The position numbers and the translations under genes were made by a program. The notes under the pieces are model-generated. The model was not told where the DNA came from and did no database searches. It worked only from the letters and a program-made list of their open reading frames with translations. Of a stretch of DNA of 64,000 nucleotides, positions 9,618 to 17,959 are shown piece after piece; the stretch's first letter is position 1, and every line of letters starts with the position of its first letter. Source of the DNA: Methanobacteriota archaeon (lineage in GTDB: Archaea > JAADCQ01 > Methanopyri > Methanopyrales > Methanopyraceae); the NCBI GenBank assembly GCA_027064425.1, contig JAMOPO010000003.1:62001-126000 (forward strand). Direction: 5' to 3'.

Positions 9618-10170
9618 CCCGATCGACCCCGATCGGCTTCTCACCGAGGGCGTGCCGGGGCCGACGAAGCCGCCGGCGAAGTCGGTGATAATATCCCTCC
9701 TGCGCCCGCGGCCGGGGGAGCGCATCCTGGAGGTGGGGGCGGGCTCGGGCTCGATCACGCTGGAGCTGGCCAAGTGCGTGGGACCTTGGGGCGAGGTGAT
9801 CGCGGTGGAGCGGGACGAGGAGGCGCTGCGCTCGCTGAAGTCGAACCTCCGGGACTTCTGCGCGCTCGACCGGGTGAAGGTGATCGAGGGTGAGGCGCCG
9901 GACGCCCTCGAGGACGTCGGCGAGGTGGACGCGGCACTCGTCTCCGGCTCGGACCGTCTAGACGAGCTGCTCGACGACCTCCGCACCCGGGTCAGGAGTC
10001 GAATACTCCTCAACGCGGTGCTGCCCGAGACCTTCTCCAGGGCCACGGAGCGTCTGAGCGACTGGGAGGTCGCCTCGTTGTGCATGGTCTGGGGGGAGGG
10101 CAAGCGCGTGGTCAGGGGGACCCTGTTCTCCGGCATGCGGACGCTGTTCCTCGCCCTCTTCACCAGGTGA
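9598..10170 (+). CDS. cbiT: Cobalt-precorrin C15-methyltransferase (decarboxylating)
   Basis: CbiT performs C15 methylation and decarboxylation in anaerobic corrin synthesis. The 190-aa protein begins with the family-typical segment ending TEGVPGPTKPPAKS. It then has the SAM-binding motif ILEVGAGSGSITLEL at about residues 41-55 and an acidic ribose-binding position (VERDEEAL) near 75. GTG at 9598 is used here; GTG at 9610 is an alternative that would shorten the divergent overlap with cbiL. The next gene starts 11 nt after the stop. Adjacent cbiL supports the assignment. Confidence 0.88.
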   Translation: MGLPVLNPIDPDRLLTEGVPGPTKPPAKSVIISLLRPRPGERILEVGAGSGSITLELAKCVGPWGEVIAVERDEEALRSLKSNLRDFCALDRVKVIEGEAPDALEDVGEVDAALVSGSDRLDELLDDLRTRVRSRILLNAVLPETFSRATERLSDWEVASLCMVWGEGKRVVRGTLFSGMRTLFLALFTR

Positions 10171-10181
10171 GGGGTGTCAGG

Positions 10182-11162
10182 ATGCGCGGACCGGCGCCCG
10201 CGCTCTGCCTACTTCTCCCGCTCCTGTTAGCGCCGGGAGCGTGCGCGAGCGTCGGCGGCCTGGTTCCCGGGCACTATCACCTGGACCACGCCTACGACGC
10301 GTTCAACGGCCCATTGGGTGGGGACGTGGACGGCGACGGAAGGCTCGATGTGGTCTGGTGCGGGGAGGCGTGCGCGATAGATCTCTACAACCTGGGCGTG
10401 GCCGTGGGCTGGTGGTCCGGGGAGCCCGTGACCCCGCTCCAGTACGAGAGGCGCTCCGCCAGGGTGGAGCTGGAGGACGATAGCGCGGGCCTCCTGGAAG
10501 CGTTCCGGAGCCTCTCCGAGGACGCCCTGTCCAAGGTGTTCGACGTCAAGATCGTGGCGCTCCTGGGCGCTCCCCCGGACTACCACGCGGTGCTGGTCCT
10601 GGGAGCCGTCGAGCGGCGAGGAGAGAAGTACCTGGTGATCGACGACGAGTCGACGCGGGAGGTCGGGCGGCTGCTCGTGGTTCCACTCCGAGCCTTCGTG
10701 GAGAACCTGTGTCCGACCCTGCTCGAGTTCTTCGGGCCGGTCGCGGCGGTGAGCGAGCTATACTCCGTGGTGTCGCCCGCGATCAACCCGCTGACCTACG
10801 TGGCCGCCTCCAGGTCCGGGAGGCGGCTGACCGTGGTGACGTTAACCGGGCTCCCGAGCGACGTCCTCTGGGCCTTCGCGCGCAAGCTGTGGGAGGTGGC
10901 CCTCCGCGGTTACCCGGTGGCGGTGGCCGTCCGGCGGCCCTTCTTCTCCCTCCTGGACCGCTCCGGGATCGAGGTGATCGATTCCCGGCGCGGGCTGGAC
11001 GGGGGTAGGGTAACGCGCTCCGTGCCGAGGGTGGACCCTGGGGCCGGGCCCGCCGCCCCGCCGGGCATCCCGATACCCTTTACGAGTACCGTCGTGGGAG
11101 GGCTGGGCCTGCTGATCCTGCTGCTCGCCTACCTGGGCCTGGCGGCGCTGCCGCTGCCTTAG
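10182..11162 (+). CDS. Exported, C-terminally anchored protein of unknown function
   Basis: I do not recognise this 326-aa protein. It begins with a clear signal peptide (MRGPAPALCLLLPLLLAPG, cleavage probably near residue 22-24). It ends with a hydrophobic helix (about 303-322) preceded by a Gly/Pro-rich linker, so it is probably held on the outer face of the membrane. A short acidic motif near residue 45 (GDVDGDGRLDVVW) resembles a calcium-binding loop. ATG at 10182 follows a GGGGTG ribosome-binding site. It lies 11 nt after cbiT. The segment LVLGAVERRGEKYLV...PLRAF resembles part of the unknown protein at 18039-19322. The end overlaps the convergent helicase gene by 4 bp. Confidence 0.7.
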   Translation: MRGPAPALCLLLPLLLAPGACASVGGLVPGHYHLDHAYDAFNGPLGGDVDGDGRLDVVWCGEACAIDLYNLGVAVGWWSGEPVTPLQYERRSARVELEDDSAGLLEAFRSLSEDALSKVFDVKIVALLGAPPDYHAVLVLGAVERRGEKYLVIDDESTREVGRLLVVPLRAFVENLCPTLLEFFGPVAAVSELYSVVSPAINPLTYVAASRSGRRLTVVTLTGLPSDVLWAFARKLWEVALRGYPVAVAVRRPFFSLLDRSGIEVIDSRRGLDGGRVTRSVPRVDPGAGPAAPPGIPIPFTSTVVGGLGLLILLLAYLGLAALPLP

Positions 11163-13891
11163 GACTCCCAGAATCTCCGCGTCCTCAGGTACTTGAGGCG
11201 CTCCTTCAGCAGCTCCCGGTAGAACTCCGGCTCCCGGCCGTCCGTGCGGGAGAGCACTCGAGCGGCCGTCTTGGGCCCGATCCCGGGCACGGCCAGCGCC
11301 TCCAGCGCCTTCTCGCCGTACGACTCGATCAGGTCGGCGACCTGGCGCCACTTGTCGCCGTCCAGCAGCTCCTTGAGCTTCTCCTTCGACTTGGCCGCGG
11401 CCAGGTAGCTGGCCCCGCACTCCGGGCACTCGATGCCGTCCTTTGCGACCCTCTCCACGCTTCTACGCCCCTTCCATCCGCAGTTCGGACAGCCGAGCCA
11501 CAGCTTGCGCCGGCGCAGGTCCCGCTTGAGCGTCTCGACCTGGGCCGCCAGCAGCCCGGAGGTGACCCGGCCGACCTCGCCCAGTCCCTCCAGCGCGTGC
11601 TCGGCGAACGGCGATGGGCTCCTCGACTCCACCACCACGGCTCGGTCGCGCAGCTCCCTCGCGAGCTCGTAGGCCCTCGACACGTCGAGCTCCCGCTCGA
11701 CCTCGCTCACGGTCTCGTAGTACGGCGGCGTCCCCTTGAAGGCCTTGAGCAGCCGGCGCGGGGAGACGTCCCGGTAGTCGGCGTCGGGCTCGATCGCTCC
11801 GAACCTCTTCAGGACGTGGACGAGCCGGCGCTTGAACACCTCCGACTTCTCGACGATCCTCAGGGTCAGTGCCCGGAAGTCGCTCTCCGAGTCGGGCAGG
11901 TTCTCCAGGCACTCTCGCAGGAGCTCGGCGCTGAGCCCCGCGGCCTTATCCGCCGAGATGACGATCTTGTACGGGGTCGAGTAGGTCCGCACGGCCGAGC
12001 CCGTCCGTCCTGACAGCAGGGCGCCGAGCACCTTCTCCAGCGTCTTGTTCGCCCTCGTCCCGCCGTAGACGTGGATCACGATCGTCCCACCGAGGTCCTC
12101 GATCACGGGCCGGCCGGGCAGCGGGACCTTCGAGACCTCCCGCTGCCGCTGCACGAGCTCCGCCACGACCTTAGCCTCCCGTCGATCGAGGCCGAAGACC
12201 TCCGCCGCCGTCTCGACCGCCTCCGTGAACCCGTCCTCGAGGCTCTCCGCCACGGCCCGGATCTTCTCGCCGACCTCCCGGGCGACCTCGTAAGGCACCG
12301 GGATCTCCTCGCCGACCCAGGACGGGATCGCGCCCTCCACGGCCTCCGCGGGCGTGACGACGACCTCGTACCGGTCGTGGTCCACGTCCTGCACGATCCA
12401 GGGCCGGCCCGCGCAGATGAACTTGACACCGGGCTTGAGGTACTCCAGCACGAACGGCTCGTCCAGAACGCTCACGTGCCCGTCGTTCTCCGTTACCACG
12501 CGGTAGTGCCGCTCGTCCGGGATCATGCTGAGGTTCGAGTAGTAGTACTTCCAGGCGTCCCGCGTCCGGTACACGCGGTCCCCGCGCAGCCGTATCACCT
12601 CGATCTCGTCGAGGAACTCGGCCACCTCCCGGAGCGTGTCCTCGTCCAGGTGCCGGTACGGGTAGGCCCGCCGGAAGACCTTGAGTGCGTAGTCGAGCGT
12701 CACCTCGTGCCCGTCCAGGCAGAGTCCTACGAGCTGGTGCGCCAGCACGTCGAGGCAGCGCTCCGGGATCTCCGTGGGCTCCAGCTCGCCCGCGGTCGCG
12801 CGCCGACAGATCACGGCAGCCTCCATCAGGTCGTCCGGGTTGCTCGTGATCACGAGCCCCTCCGCCCGCTTACGCCGCCGGCCCGCGCGCCCCACCCGCT
12901 GCACGAGGCGCGTAGCCTGGCGGGGCGAGCCGTACTGGATCACGAGGTCCACGTGGCCGATGTCGATACCCAGCTCCAGCGAGCTCGTGCACACGAGGAC
13001 GTCCAGCTCACCGTCCTTGAACCGCTTCTCCACCTCGGTCCGCCGGTCCCGCGAGATCGAGCTGTGGTGGATCTCCACCTCGATGTCATCGAACTCCGTC
13101 TTCAGCCGGGTGGCCAGCAGCTCGGCCATCTGCCGGGTGTTCGTGAAGACGAGCACGGACTCCCGCTCCTGCGCCAGCTCGTGGATCAGCTCCAACCGCT
13201 CCTTGACCTCGTGCGGACCGGTCGGATGCGCCACGGACACGTCCAGGTACCGCTCGGCCTCCACCTCCAGGACCTCGACGTCCCGGTCGCCCACCAGGAA
13301 GCGGCCCACGCGCTCCGGTGAGCCGACGGCCGCCGAGAGACCGATACGCTGGAAGTCACCCGCGATCTCGGCGAGGCGCTCCAGCCCGAGCGTCAGCTGA
13401 ACGCCGCGCTTGTCCAGGGCGAGCTCGTTCACCTCGTCCACGATCACGTGCCGCACGTGCGAGAGGTGCTCCTGCATGCGCTTGCCGGGCAGGATGGCCT
13501 GGAGGGTCTCCGGGGTCGTGATGAGCACGTCCGGCGGCTCCTCAGCCTGGCGCCGCCGCTCGCTCTCGGGCGTGTCGCCGTGGCGGACCGCGACCTCCAG
13601 CCCCAGCTTCTCACCCCACCACTTGATGCGGCGGAGGATGTCCCGGTTCAGGGCCCGGAGCGGGGTGATGTACAGCGCCTTGATCCCCGGCTCGTCCAGC
13701 TCCCGGACCATCGAGAACACCGGAAGTATCGCCGTCTCCGTTTTCCCGGAGCTGGTGGGGGCGATCACCAGCACGTTCTTCCCTTTCATTATCTCGGGGA
13801 TCGCGACCCGCTGCGGGGGCGTGGGCTCCTCAAACCTTGAGTACACGACCTCCTGAACGTCCTCCGGGAGCGCCTCGAATCCCTCCGCCAC
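11159..13891 (-). CDS. Lhr-type (large helicase-related) superfamily 2 helicase
   Basis: ATP-dependent nucleic-acid helicase of the archaeal Lhr group, 910 aa. Walker A (APTSSGKTE) is near residue 44, motif Ib (TTPETLQ) near 128, motif II near 153 and motif VI (QRVGRAGRR) near 330. The core winged-helix/beta-bundle region continues to about 700. The C-terminus adds a four-cysteine zinc ribbon (CPNCG...CPECG, about 797-825) and a helix-hairpin-helix (VPGIGPKTAARVL, about 872-884), an Lhr2-like layout. Motif II reads DEVN, where Lhr proteins normally have DEVH or DEIH. It is convergent with the anchored-protein gene and divergent from the HEPN-type gene at 13938. A role in repair or RNA surveillance is known only for the family. 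Confidence 0.9.
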   Translation of the reverse strand: MAEGFEALPEDVQEVVYSRFEEPTPPQRVAIPEIMKGKNVLVIAPTSSGKTETAILPVFSMVRELDEPGIKALYITPLRALNRDILRRIKWWGEKLGLEVAVRHGDTPESERRRQAEEPPDVLITTPETLQAILPGKRMQEHLSHVRHVIVDEVNELALDKRGVQLTLGLERLAEIAGDFQRIGLSAAVGSPERVGRFLVGDRDVEVLEVEAERYLDVSVAHPTGPHEVKERLELIHELAQERESVLVFTNTRQMAELLATRLKTEFDDIEVEIHHSSISRDRRTEVEKRFKDGELDVLVCTSSLELGIDIGHVDLVIQYGSPRQATRLVQRVGRAGRRRKRAEGLVITSNPDDLMEAAVICRRATAGELEPTEIPERCLDVLAHQLVGLCLDGHEVTLDYALKVFRRAYPYRHLDEDTLREVAEFLDEIEVIRLRGDRVYRTRDAWKYYYSNLSMIPDERHYRVVTENDGHVSVLDEPFVLEYLKPGVKFICAGRPWIVQDVDHDRYEVVVTPAEAVEGAIPSWVGEEIPVPYEVAREVGEKIRAVAESLEDGFTEAVETAAEVFGLDRREAKVVAELVQRQREVSKVPLPGRPVIEDLGGTIVIHVYGGTRANKTLEKVLGALLSGRTGSAVRTYSTPYKIVISADKAAGLSAELLRECLENLPDSESDFRALTLRIVEKSEVFKRRLVHVLKRFGAIEPDADYRDVSPRRLLKAFKGTPPYYETVSEVERELDVSRAYELARELRDRAVVVESRSPSPFAEHALEGLGEVGRVTSGLLAAQVETLKRDLRRRKLWLGCPNCGWKGRRSVERVAKDGIECPECGASYLAAAKSKEKLKELLDGDKWRQVADLIESYGEKALEALAVPGIGPKTAARVLSRTDGREPEFYRELLKERLKYLRTRRFWES

Positions 13892-13937
13892 TTCCCCACC
13901 ACCCCCATCAAACCGTTCCAGCGCCGGGGCCCGGGCG

Positions 13938-15380
13938 TTGAGGTTCAGCGCCGCCCTGATCTACCCGGCCAAGCCGGAGGACATGAACCTGGGTACCGAC
14001 GACCTGTACCGGGCCGCGCGCCGGGCCCTCGAGCGGGTGACGGCGGGCGAAGCCGACCCCGGGGAGTTCCTCTCGGAGCGCCCGGACGTGGTCCTTGATT
14101 TCATCGTCAGGGAAGAAGGGCACTCAGAGGACGAGGTCTTGTTCATTCCGTTGGGTTACCGACGCATCGGGCACGAGCGCGGGTACCACCCGAAGGACAC
14201 GGAGTACTGCGCCCGACTTCTGGCCGAGTACGTCCGTCAGGTGTGGGGGTTCCGCGTGGAGGACCCAATCATCGTCCAGGGAGATCCCAACGACTTCAGC
14301 GTCTTCCGCGACGTGGAGTCGGTGCTCAAAAACCTTAGCGAGCGATCCGAGCTGAGGGGGAGCGAGGTCTACGCGGTGCTCGACACGGACACCTACCTGG
14401 AGTGGGCCGTGAGGCTCATCGGCGCCTCACTCTGGCGGGAGTTCCACGCGGTGCGCGTCGAGGGGGAGGAGATCAAGACGGAGCCGTCCCCGCTGATCTT
14501 GCCGGCCAAGATCATGAAGGACGTCCTCACTGAGCACGGCCTCTTCGAGGTCGCCGCCAACATCGCCGAGCAGTTCTCCGCGTACGACGACTCGGCCGAG
14601 CCCGACTACCTCCGGGCCCGGGACTGCGAGCTCAACTTTAACTACGACGAGGCCCTCGAGAAGTACCGCCGCGTCGTCCGATCGGCCCGGCTGGAGCGGC
14701 TCAGGCACGACGCCAGGCGCCGGCTCCGGAGGCTGGAGCGCACCCGCGACGACCCGCTGGCCCGCATCACCCATCACATGCAGGTCATCCTCGAGAGCGC
14801 CCGTTACCAGTGGATTCGAGGCGAGTACGGCGACTTCATCCTCCGGATGACCATGTTCCACGAGAACTACGCCCAGGCCGCCTACGCGGTGCTGCACCGA
14901 ACGCTCGCCGACGGGCCGGTCGAGGACACCGACCCCGAGCACCTGGCGCGGCTGATGGCCGACCTGCTCGAGAGCGACGAGGAGCTCCGGGACGAGGTCC
15001 TCCGGGGCCTCCACGACGGGGATTCAGAGTCGGTCCTCCGAGAGCTGCGCGGGGAGGAGGGTAGGGGCAGAGCCGTGCTCACGTTCCTCCTGCTGGTTCC
15101 CAAGGTGGTGTCCGCCGCGATTCGGCTCCGGAGAGTAAAGGAGGACGTCTTCGGACCGATCATGGACAGGCTCAAGGCGCTCTCCTGCTCAAAGCTCAGG
15201 GAGCTGAGGCACGCCTTCGTCCACCAGGGACGCGGGGTCTCGCGCCGAGACGTCGACCGGATCATTAAGGAGATGTCCAGGAGCACCCGGCGGGAGCTTC
15301 GGAGCGTCGGTGACCTGCTGGAGTACCTTAGGGAGGGGATCGACGCCATCGAGCGGGCGGTGCGGGAGGGGGAGGAATGA
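13938..15380 (+). CDS. Putative HEPN-domain ribonuclease with CARF/Csm6-like architecture
   Basis: No function is certain for this 480-aa protein. The C-terminal helical region has the motif RHAFVH (R424, H429), the Rx4H signature of HEPN ribonucleases, set in the sequence LRELRHAFVHQGRG. The N-terminal 180 residues alternate predicted strands and helices as in a Rossmann-like sensor domain, and a long helical middle follows. This order (sensor, helical, HEPN) matches Csm6/Csx1 proteins, which cut RNA when bound to cyclic oligoadenylate. No CRISPR array or cas gene is in the window. The start is a TTG at 13938. The stop overlaps the RNase Z start as ATGA, so the two are probably translated together. 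HEPN is fairly secure; CARF is an inference. Confidence 0.55.
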   Translation: MRFSAALIYPAKPEDMNLGTDDLYRAARRALERVTAGEADPGEFLSERPDVVLDFIVREEGHSEDEVLFIPLGYRRIGHERGYHPKDTEYCARLLAEYVRQVWGFRVEDPIIVQGDPNDFSVFRDVESVLKNLSERSELRGSEVYAVLDTDTYLEWAVRLIGASLWREFHAVRVEGEEIKTEPSPLILPAKIMKDVLTEHGLFEVAANIAEQFSAYDDSAEPDYLRARDCELNFNYDEALEKYRRVVRSARLERLRHDARRRLRRLERTRDDPLARITHHMQVILESARYQWIRGEYGDFILRMTMFHENYAQAAYAVLHRTLADGPVEDTDPEHLARLMADLLESDEELRDEVLRGLHDGDSESVLRELRGEEGRGRAVLTFLLLVPKVVSAAIRLRRVKEDVFGPIMDRLKALSCSKLRELRHAFVHQGRGVSRRDVDRIIKEMSRSTRRELRSVGDLLEYLREGIDAIERAVREGEE

Positions 15381-16219
15381 CGTCTCGGTCCCTCGAGGTC
15401 GTGTTCCTGGGGACCGGGGGCGCGGTCGCCTCCCGCGACCGTAACCACCCCGGGATACTGGTCAAGCACGGAGGGACTAAGCTTCTGATCGACTGCGGTG
15501 AGAACGTGCAGCGCCAGGCGCTCCGGTACGGGGAGTCCCTTCACGACCTGGACGCCGTGCTGGTAACGCACCACCACACGGATCACGTGGCGGGGATCCC
15601 GCCGCTCGTCACCACCCTGGACATGCTGCACGACCGGAGGGTGCGTGTCCACGGGCCACCGACGGAGGGAGACGAGGCCGTGGACGTGACCGAGCTGGAT
15701 CAGGTGGAGTACAGGGAGGTTGAGCCGGGCGACGAGCTGAGGATCGGCGACCTCACCGTGCGCGTGTACGAGTCCGAGCACGCGGTTCCAACCGTCAGCT
15801 ACCGCATCGAGACGCCCAAGATCCCGGGAAAGGCCGACCCGGAGCTGATCAAGGAGGTGCCGCCGGAGGAGCGCCGCAGGGTTCTGCTGGAGGGAGAGCA
15901 CCCCTACGTGATCACCCGGCCGGGCAAGATCGCGGTCTACGTCACCGGCGACGGTAGGCCCGCGGACCCGGAGAACGTGCGCGGTTGCCAGCTGCTGATC
16001 CATGAGTCCTGCTTCGCTGACGAGGAGGACGCTCGCCGGTACTCGCACTCCACGCCTCGAGAGGCGGCTGAGGTGGCCCGGGAGGCCGGCGTGGAGCTGC
16101 TCGTGCTCACGCACCTGTCCCCAAAGGTGGAGGAGGAAGAGGCGCTTCGGCAGGCTCGGGAGGTCTTCCCGAACACGCTCGTGGCCGGCGAAGGGATGAG
16201 GGTGAGGGTGCGGAGGTAG
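15377..16219 (+). CDS. rnz: Ribonuclease Z, tRNA 3'-processing endonuclease
   Basis: Metallo-beta-lactamase-fold endonuclease that removes tRNA 3' trailers. The 280-aa protein has the zinc motif HHHTDH at about residues 65-70. The typical variant is HxHGDH, so Thr replaces the usual Gly. Further family blocks are VYVTGDGRP near 191, LIHESCF near 207 and LTHLSPK near 245. The ATG start overlaps the stop of the HEPN-type gene by 4 bp. tRNA-Arg in this window encodes its own CCA, as is common here, which matters for how RNase Z is used. A sister MBL-fold nuclease is possible but less likely given the HES...LTHLSP pattern. Confidence 0.85.
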   Translation: MTSRSLEVVFLGTGGAVASRDRNHPGILVKHGGTKLLIDCGENVQRQALRYGESLHDLDAVLVTHHHTDHVAGIPPLVTTLDMLHDRRVRVHGPPTEGDEAVDVTELDQVEYREVEPGDELRIGDLTVRVYESEHAVPTVSYRIETPKIPGKADPELIKEVPPEERRRVLLEGEHPYVITRPGKIAVYVTGDGRPADPENVRGCQLLIHESCFADEEDARRYSHSTPREAAEVAREAGVELLVLTHLSPKVEEEEALRQAREVFPNTLVAGEGMRVRVRR

Positions 16220-16222
16220 CCG

Positions 16223-16278
16223 TCGGCTACGGCCACACTCCGCATCACTGCTCGGGGTCCCGGCTGTCTCCTCATCCG
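16223..16278 (-). ncRNA. Candidate C/D box sRNA downstream of radA
   Basis: On the minus strand a 56-nt unit has C-like box CGGATGA, a 16-nt guide (GGAGACAGCCGGGACC), D'-like CCGA, a 3-nt spacer, C'-like GTGATGC, a 15-nt guide (GGAGTGTGGCCGTAG) and D-like CCGA. Flanks GGTAG and CTACC can form a 5-bp terminal stem. The C box begins 2 nt after the radA stop, so it could be cut from the radA 3' end. The boxes deviate from RUGAUGA/CUGA by one or two bases, and the targets were not identified. Confidence 0.45.
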
Positions 16279-16280
16279 GT

Positions 16281-17234
16281 CTACCCGACCAGTCCCCGGT
16301 CCGTCAGCTTCACTTTTACCTCAAACGGTGGCTTGTCGGGCGCGTCCTCGAGCGCGATCACTCGCTCCGTCCGGCCCTTGAACTCGATGCTGAACCGGTA
16401 GGTGGCGATGTGCTTCAGCACGGTGGGTGCCACGTCCTGCCACCGCTTACCGAACGCGTCCGGGTTCGCCTGCACGTGCGTCGTCACCAGGCCCAGCGCG
16501 TTGTTCCGGGTGCAGTACTTCAGCAGCGAGTTCAGGATCCTGGCCACCATCCTCGAGCGCTCCGGCAGCTTGTCGCGGGCTCCGTAGGGCCGGAACGGCT
16601 GCGAGATTGAATCGATCACGACGACCTTCGGGGACAGCTCCAGCGCCTCGCTGACGAACTCGCCCTCCTCTTCGTCGAAGTACTGCGTCAGGGCCGCCGC
16701 CTCCACGATCTGGCGCAGCACGAACCGGTCACCGATCTTCTTCTTCACGTCGTCCTCGTCGAACCCTCCGATCTCGAGCAGCCGCTGCGGACTGAACGCG
16801 TTCTCGGTGTCGATGTACAGCACCGACTCGCCCTCCTTCAGCACCCGGGCCGCCACCTGCATCGCGAACTGAGACTTGCCCGCGCCCGGCGGCCCGTAGA
16901 TGCCCACGATCGTCTTGGTCGGCAGCCCACCACCCATCTGCTCGTCGAAGCTGTCGATGCCGGTCGGGATGACGTCCCGCTCCGCCTCCTCCTCCATCAG
17001 CTCCGCCAGCGTCTTTGGCTCCGCGATACCCTTGCTCGCCTCCTTCCTCGCGTCCCGGACGATGTTCTTCGCCGTCTTCTCGCTGATCCCGAACGCCTCG
17101 GCGATCTCGCTCGGCTGCGAGGCGGCCAGGTCGTTCAGCGTCTCGATGCCCAGCGTCTCGTAGATCTCCTCGATCTGATCCTCGCTACGCCTCAGGTAGC
17201 GCGAGGTGACCTTCACAACGTCCTCCTCGACCAT
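16281..17234 (-). CDS. radA: RadA recombinase
   Basis: Archaeal RecA/Rad51 homologue that forms filaments on single-stranded DNA for homologous recombination. The 317-aa protein has an N-terminal helix-hairpin-helix domain (about 20-70). Walker A (GPPGAGKSQ) is near residue 115 and Walker B (KVVVIDSI) near 204. The family-typical C-terminal block has DAFGKRWQDVAPTVLKH and ends in LTDRGLVG. No intein is present. The ATG at 17232-17234 is preceded by GGGGGTGA, and a TATA-like element lies 36 nt further upstream. A candidate C/D sRNA follows its stop. Confidence 0.98.
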   Translation of the reverse strand: MVEEDVVKVTSRYLRRSEDQIEEIYETLGIETLNDLAASQPSEIAEAFGISEKTAKNIVRDARKEASKGIAEPKTLAELMEEEAERDVIPTGIDSFDEQMGGGLPTKTIVGIYGPPGAGKSQFAMQVAARVLKEGESVLYIDTENAFSPQRLLEIGGFDEDDVKKKIGDRFVLRQIVEAAALTQYFDEEEGEFVSEALELSPKVVVIDSISQPFRPYGARDKLPERSRMVARILNSLLKYCTRNNALGLVTTHVQANPDAFGKRWQDVAPTVLKHIATYRFSIEFKGRTERVIALEDAPDKPPFEVKVKLTDRGLVG

Positions 17235-17871
17235 GACCCGTCACCCCCGCCCGGGGGCTTTTCCCGGAGATATTAAGCTTACCTCCGGTTGCGCCGGGGG
17301 CTGATATCAGCATCAGAAAGGTAAAAAACTATGAATAGAGCGACCCAGTCAATGACGCGTGCGCCCACCTGACGGCCAACGCTCGCGTCAGGCGAGTCTT
17401 CCCCGCACACGCCTCGCCCCGAACCGCGAACCTCCGGCCGGCCAGCGTCCGCCACGTAGCCGCAGCGCGGTTTCCACGGCTTCGGAGGGGGACACCGGCG
17501 GGCCGGCCACCAGTACGGGCGGGAGCGCGCCCCGTGGCGCGGATCGGCGCCGACACGCTCTGAAGTCGTGCCACTAGTGCGAGGCCGGCAGGCTTTCGGG
17601 TGGCACTCGACCAGGGACCGCTCCCCGAGCCCCTCTCGTCAAGGCAACACGCACGCTGGTGTGGGTCGTGTGGCCGGGCAGGTCTCGGCGACGTCAGTAC
17701 GCGCCACGATCACCCGCGCGGCTCCGCCCGCAGAAGTTCAAAAACGACGAAAGGCGGTCGTCCGGTGGGTGGCGTCCGGTCACGCCGGCGGCCGCGCACG
17801 CGCGTTGGTCGTCAAGGAGGGGAACGGCCCGCGCCCTTCCGCCGGGGATGAGGAACCTTTAGGCCACGGAC
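17235..17871. other. Gene-poor intergenic region
   Basis: About 640 bases with no convincing protein gene. The radA promoter is at its left end. A perfect 12-bp palindrome (GCTGATATCAGC) lies at 17300-17311, followed by an A-rich GGTAAAAAACTATGAATAG at 17320-17338 that could be a plus-strand promoter. The minus-strand frame at 17329-17574 contains a P-loop-like GEACAGKTRLTRALA, but the rest has no family character; it could be a decayed ATPase fragment or chance. The remainder is GC-rich with no tRNA or rRNA signature that I could see. Confidence 0.5.
17270..17277 (-). promoter_or_regulatory. Probable radA TATA box
   Basis: The minus strand reads GGTAAGCTTAATATC, with the TATA-like core CTTAATAT 36 nt before the radA ATG. 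It is the only AT-rich patch in a GC-rich flank, which fits an archaeal promoter with a short leader. Confidence 0.55.
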
Positions 17872-17928
17872 GTGATGAAGACCGGTGCCGCTAGCCGACC
17901 CGGCGATGAGGAACCATTCGGGCCCTGA
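17872..17928 (+). ncRNA. Candidate C/D box sRNA
   Basis: A 57-nt unit has a perfect C box GTGATGA (17872-17878), a 16-nt guide (AGACCGGTGCCGCTAG), D'-like CCGA (17895-17898), a 4-nt spacer, C' GCGATGA (17903-17909), a 15-nt guide (GGAACCATTCGGGCC) and a perfect D box CTGA (17925-17928). The spacings match archaeal 2'-O-methylation guide RNAs, of which M. kandleri is known to have more than a hundred. The 11-mer GATGAGGAACC also occurs at 17847, hinting at a diverged tandem copy. Targets were not identified. Confidence 0.65.
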
Positions 17929-17959
17929 TCGAGTGATGAGGGGCAGGCGTACCGAGCCC

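Noticed and set aside
7860-9893. A 677-codon plus-strand open frame
   Set aside because: It mirrors polB and cbiL and has His/Val/Arg/Leu-rich antisense composition with no motif; long antisense frames are common at this GC content.
12071-13321. A 416-codon plus-strand open frame inside the helicase gene
   Set aside because: It is antisense to conserved Lhr motifs, and its protein has no family character.
17329-17574. An ATPase gene on the minus strand
   Set aside because: Only one P-loop-like stretch; no Walker B or other family block and poor composition.
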